Positions 5,407 to 6,665 of a DNA stretch of 6,665 nucleotides are shown one piece after another (position 1 is the first letter of the stretch; each line of letters starts with the position of its first letter). The stretch is from Candidatus Firestonebacteria bacterium RIFOXYA2_FULL_40_8 (GTDB lineage: Bacteria; Oederibacteriota; D2-FULL-39-29). The translations under genes and the position numbers were made by a program. The stretch covers positions 911-7,575 of the forward strand of contig MFGS01000138.1 in the NCBI GenBank assembly GCA_001778355.1, read 5' to 3'. The notes under the pieces are model-generated. The model searched no databases and was not told the DNA's origin. It worked only from the letters and a program-made list of their open reading frames with translations.

Positions 5407-5561
5407 GCGGTTGCCGATTTTTTTGTGAAATATTGGCCTGTGCTATACTCCGTCCCAAATTTTATGTAATGGATTTTATATATTTTTTCGCCTTCATAAC
5501 CCCGGTGCGACTGCACCCACGCGCCAGCTTTAATTTTTTCCTCAACGCTATAAGTTTTCAT
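5379..5561 (-). CDS. Small basic orphan protein (60 aa)
   Basis: On the minus strand ATG at 5559-5561 follows AAGGAGGG (complement of 5567-5574) by five bases, the strongest ribosome site in the window. The 60-residue product is lysine- and tyrosine-rich (VEEKIKAGAWVQSHRGYEGE, then IYKIHYIKFGTEYSTGQYFT and a KKSATAELKKYSKP tail). Alternating hydrophobic residues suggest a small beta-rich fold with a C-terminal helix. No family is recognised. It is probably co-transcribed with the acidic protein upstream, from which it is separated by a GC-rich hairpin. It converges on the plus-strand run. Confidence 0.7.
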   Translation of the reverse strand: MKTYSVEEKIKAGAWVQSHRGYEGEKIYKIHYIKFGTEYSTGQYFTKKSATAELKKYSKP

Positions 5562-5582
5562 ATTTTCCCTCCTTTATTTTAT

Positions 5583-5608
5583 CCCCGCCCCTGTGCAGAG
5601 AGGCGGGG
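5583..5608 (-). other. GC-rich hairpin between two minus-strand genes
   Basis: CCCCGCC (5583-5589) pairs with GGCGGGG (5602-5608) around a 12-base loop. No T run follows on either strand, so it is not a classical intrinsic terminator. On the minus-strand transcript it lies just before the ribosome site of the 60-residue gene. It could protect or separate the two cistrons, or partly attenuate transcription. Confidence 0.5.
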
Positions 5609-5637
5609 TTGAAAGTTTGCGGCCTGCACGCCGTCGA

Positions 5638-6054
5638 TTATATCTCCGTAGATAGGTCGACGATGATGCCGTATGAGCTAGTCGGGTTAGCTATGTATAG
5701 TATACCATCATTATTATATGCCTCGTCCTCAGCCCAGGCGCAGTTTGTCTCCTGGTCGTCTCCCTCGGGGCAACCGTCCCATGATACATAGGCATCCGTC
5801 CAGTGGTTGTACTCAGCGTTATCATCGAGCACCTCTGCGATACGGTAATGGTATCCGGCCATGCCGTGGGATAACTCATGCCGCTCGTCGTCGAGCGTCC
5901 CCATCCAATCGCTGCACTCATCAAGTGTACCGATACAGATAGTCTCTCCCTCCTCGTCTGATAAGATTGCCACAGTTATCTCCCAACCCTGGGGATGTTG
6001 CACATCCCCACCATAATACTCTGCGTCCCTAAGCACTGCGTATCGCTTGTCCAT
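5638..6054 (-). CDS. Strongly acidic orphan protein (138 aa), possible DNA mimic
   Basis: The minus-strand ATG (6052-6054) is preceded by GGAGG a few bases upstream and about 60 bases below a consensus promoter. The 138 residues include about 32 Asp/Glu and only about 5 Lys/Arg, a net charge near -27 before histidines. Acidic residues occur throughout, for example SDEEGE, TLDDERHE, LDDNAEY, GCPEGDDQE and WAEDEAYNND. It has several Trp and Tyr and three to four Cys. Such size and charge are typical of phage proteins that imitate DNA to block restriction or repression, such as Ocr and ArdA, but I see no homology to either. The body reads like a soluble beta-rich fold with no membrane segment. 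It is richer in G+C than the plus-strand genes. Confidence 0.78.
   Translation of the reverse strand: MDKRYAVLRDAEYYGGDVQHPQGWEITVAILSDEEGETICIGTLDECSDWMGTLDDERHELSHGMAGYHYRIAEVLDDNAEYNHWTDAYVSWDGCPEGDDQETNCAWAEDEAYNNDGILYIANPTSSYGIIVDLSTEI
5990..6010 (-). other. Perfect 9-bp hairpin inside the acidic gene
   Basis: TGGGGATGT (5990-5998) and ACATCCCCA (6002-6010) form an uninterrupted stem with a three-base loop, near codons 15-22 of the acidic protein. Such a tight stem close to a start could slow translation or mark an RNA processing or protein-binding site. Chance under coding constraint is also possible. Confidence 0.5.
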
Positions 6055-6085
6055 ATTGCCTCCGTCTGCACCCGGCGCGGTTTTG

Positions 6086-6104
6086 GAGTTTAGCCGCCAA
6101 ACTC
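6086..6104 (-). promoter_or_regulatory. 6-bp inverted repeat in the leader just below the promoter
   Basis: GAGTTT (6086-6091) and AAACTC (6099-6104) flank a seven-base GC-rich centre. The element lies about 8-27 bases downstream of the expected transcription start of the acidic-protein gene, a typical place for an operator, or it could form an RNA leader hairpin. Confidence 0.4.
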
Positions 6105-6119
6105 TCTTACTACACTAAT

Positions 6120-6148
6120 AGTATAGCACATAATTTTAAAAAAGTCAA
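6120..6148 (-). promoter_or_regulatory. Consensus sigma-70 promoter on the minus strand
   Basis: Read on the minus strand, TTGACT (complement of 6143-6148) is followed after exactly 17 bases by TATACT (complement of 6120-6125). Each hexamer is one base from consensus. Transcription should start near 6112-6113 and run through the acidic and 60-residue genes. The -35 box overlaps the stop codon (6145-6147) of the upstream HNH gene. Confidence 0.85.
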
Positions 6149-6665
6149 GTGCCTTTTAAAAATATTTCAATTTTGTTTTTTACTCGTGCCGTAACGCTAT
6201 TTTTATTTTTGTAATATTTTATTAACGTTGGCATTGATAATCCGGTATTTTTCTGCATATCGTTTAATGATTTTGGATATTTCCGAGGGCGCCCCCACTG
6301 GTTTATATGCACCTGTGCATGGCAGCCCGTGCATATGGCCATTAGATTTTCGAGAGCATGATTTGTTTTTGATTTATCTATGTGGTGTACTACGGTGGCT
6401 TTATTTAAATTGCAAATTTCGCAGACGAAACTTGCATTTGATAGTTTTGCAATTCTGTTTTTTTTAAATAAATAATGGTCGGGGTATCCATTATTTTCAA
6501 CAATGGTTTTGCGGTGAGCCAAATAGCATTTAGCGGAGCAGTATTTTTTGTTGGCGTTATCGTCAAAGACAGCGCCGCAATGGATACATTTTTTTTTAAT
6601 TACAAAATCTGCCGGATTTATTGGTTGGCAACATTCGTCGCACCATGTGCGATTCCACGTCGGAG
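6145..6665 (-). CDS. HNH endonuclease-like protein with zinc modules and C-terminal HTH (5' end outside window)
   Basis: The frame is open from the right edge (6663) to the stop at 6145, giving 172 visible residues with no start; the TTG at 6520-6522 lies in mid-protein and is not the start. In order: WCDEC at about 7-11, CIHCG at 26-30 and YCSAKC at 41-46, which read as one or two zinc fingers of the CxxCG..F...KYCS..C type. The HNH core follows: CEIC at 81-84, HHID at 93-96, NH at 101-102, N106 and CTGCH at 111-115. The tail (about 132-172; LNDMQKNTGLSMPTLIKYYK, then VTARVKNKIEIF) resembles a LacI/Cro-type HTH. Such proteins nick or cut DNA; in phages they include homing endonucleases and packaging-linked HNH enzymes. 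The catalytic His pair and metal-binding cysteines are intact. Separation from any terminase gene leaves a free-standing or homing role more likely. Confidence 0.87.
   Translation of the reverse strand, partial: PTWNRTWCDECCQPINPADFVIKKKCIHCGAVFDDNANKKYCSAKCYLAHRKTIVENNGYPDHYLFKKNRIAKLSNASFVCEICNLNKATVVHHIDKSKTNHALENLMAICTGCHAQVHINQWGRPRKYPKSLNDMQKNTGLSMPTLIKYYKNKNSVTARVKNKIEIFLKGT

Noticed and set aside
5583..5608. GC-rich hairpin as an intrinsic terminator
   Set aside because: No U tract follows the stem on either strand, so it is listed only as a hairpin.
6588..6596. Nine-base T run as a possible frameshift point in the HNH gene
   Set aside because: With nine bases the frame runs continuously through two cysteine pairs on either side, so no frameshift is needed.
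1..6665. CRISPR array, tRNA, rRNA or insertion sequence
   Set aside because: No regularly spaced 20-40-base repeats with spacers, no cloverleaf-like segment, and no transposase or terminal inverted repeats were seen. The only long exact repeat is a two-copy 24-mer.

Overview
The window looks like part of a bacteriophage or prophage genome. It has tightly packed small genes, many ATGA-type or short overlaps, several very small orphan proteins, a phage-type adenine methyltransferase, a Lin1244/Lin1753-like (DUF4373) replication protein and an HNH protein. No structural, packaging, integrase or lysis gene is visible, so this appears to be an early or replication module. The host cannot be named. 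Nearly every gene has a strong AAAGGAG-type ribosome binding site, and the one clear promoter is a consensus sigma-70 type (TTGACT, 17-base spacer, TATACT). Both argue against Bacteroidota and fit Bacillota or Proteobacteria-like expression signals.

Plus strand, 1-5215: one co-directional run with no internal promoter or terminator that I can recognise. In order it holds the 3' end of a phage Gp37/Gp68-family (DUF5131) gene; a 63-residue four-cysteine protein; a 112-residue orphan; a D12-class adenine methyltransferase with a repeated insert; two tiny membrane proteins (46 and 56 residues); the DUF4373 replication protein; a 166-residue protein with a zinc-binding tail that may act in helicase loading; a 49-residue zinc ribbon; a run of small charged or coiled-coil proteins; a small cysteine protein; and a helix-turn-helix (HTH) protein. 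A decayed second copy of the HTH segment follows at 5245-5355.

Minus strand, 6665-5379: genes facing the plus-strand run. An HNH protein with N-terminal zinc modules and a C-terminal HTH runs off the right edge. A consensus promoter overlaps its stop codon and should drive a strongly acidic 138-residue protein and a 60-residue protein. The two gene sets converge near 5356-5378.

Most noteworthy are four observations. GATC is almost absent: I found one site in 6.7 kb, inside the methyltransferase gene. Three direct repeats at 11-base spacing, followed by an AT-rich tract, lie inside the replication gene, a layout like the lambda O/ori arrangement. A 24-bp exact repeat links the HTH gene to its truncated copy. 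The acidic protein is a possible DNA mimic. Read together, these suggest a replication module with signs of an arms race with host restriction, but that reading is inference.
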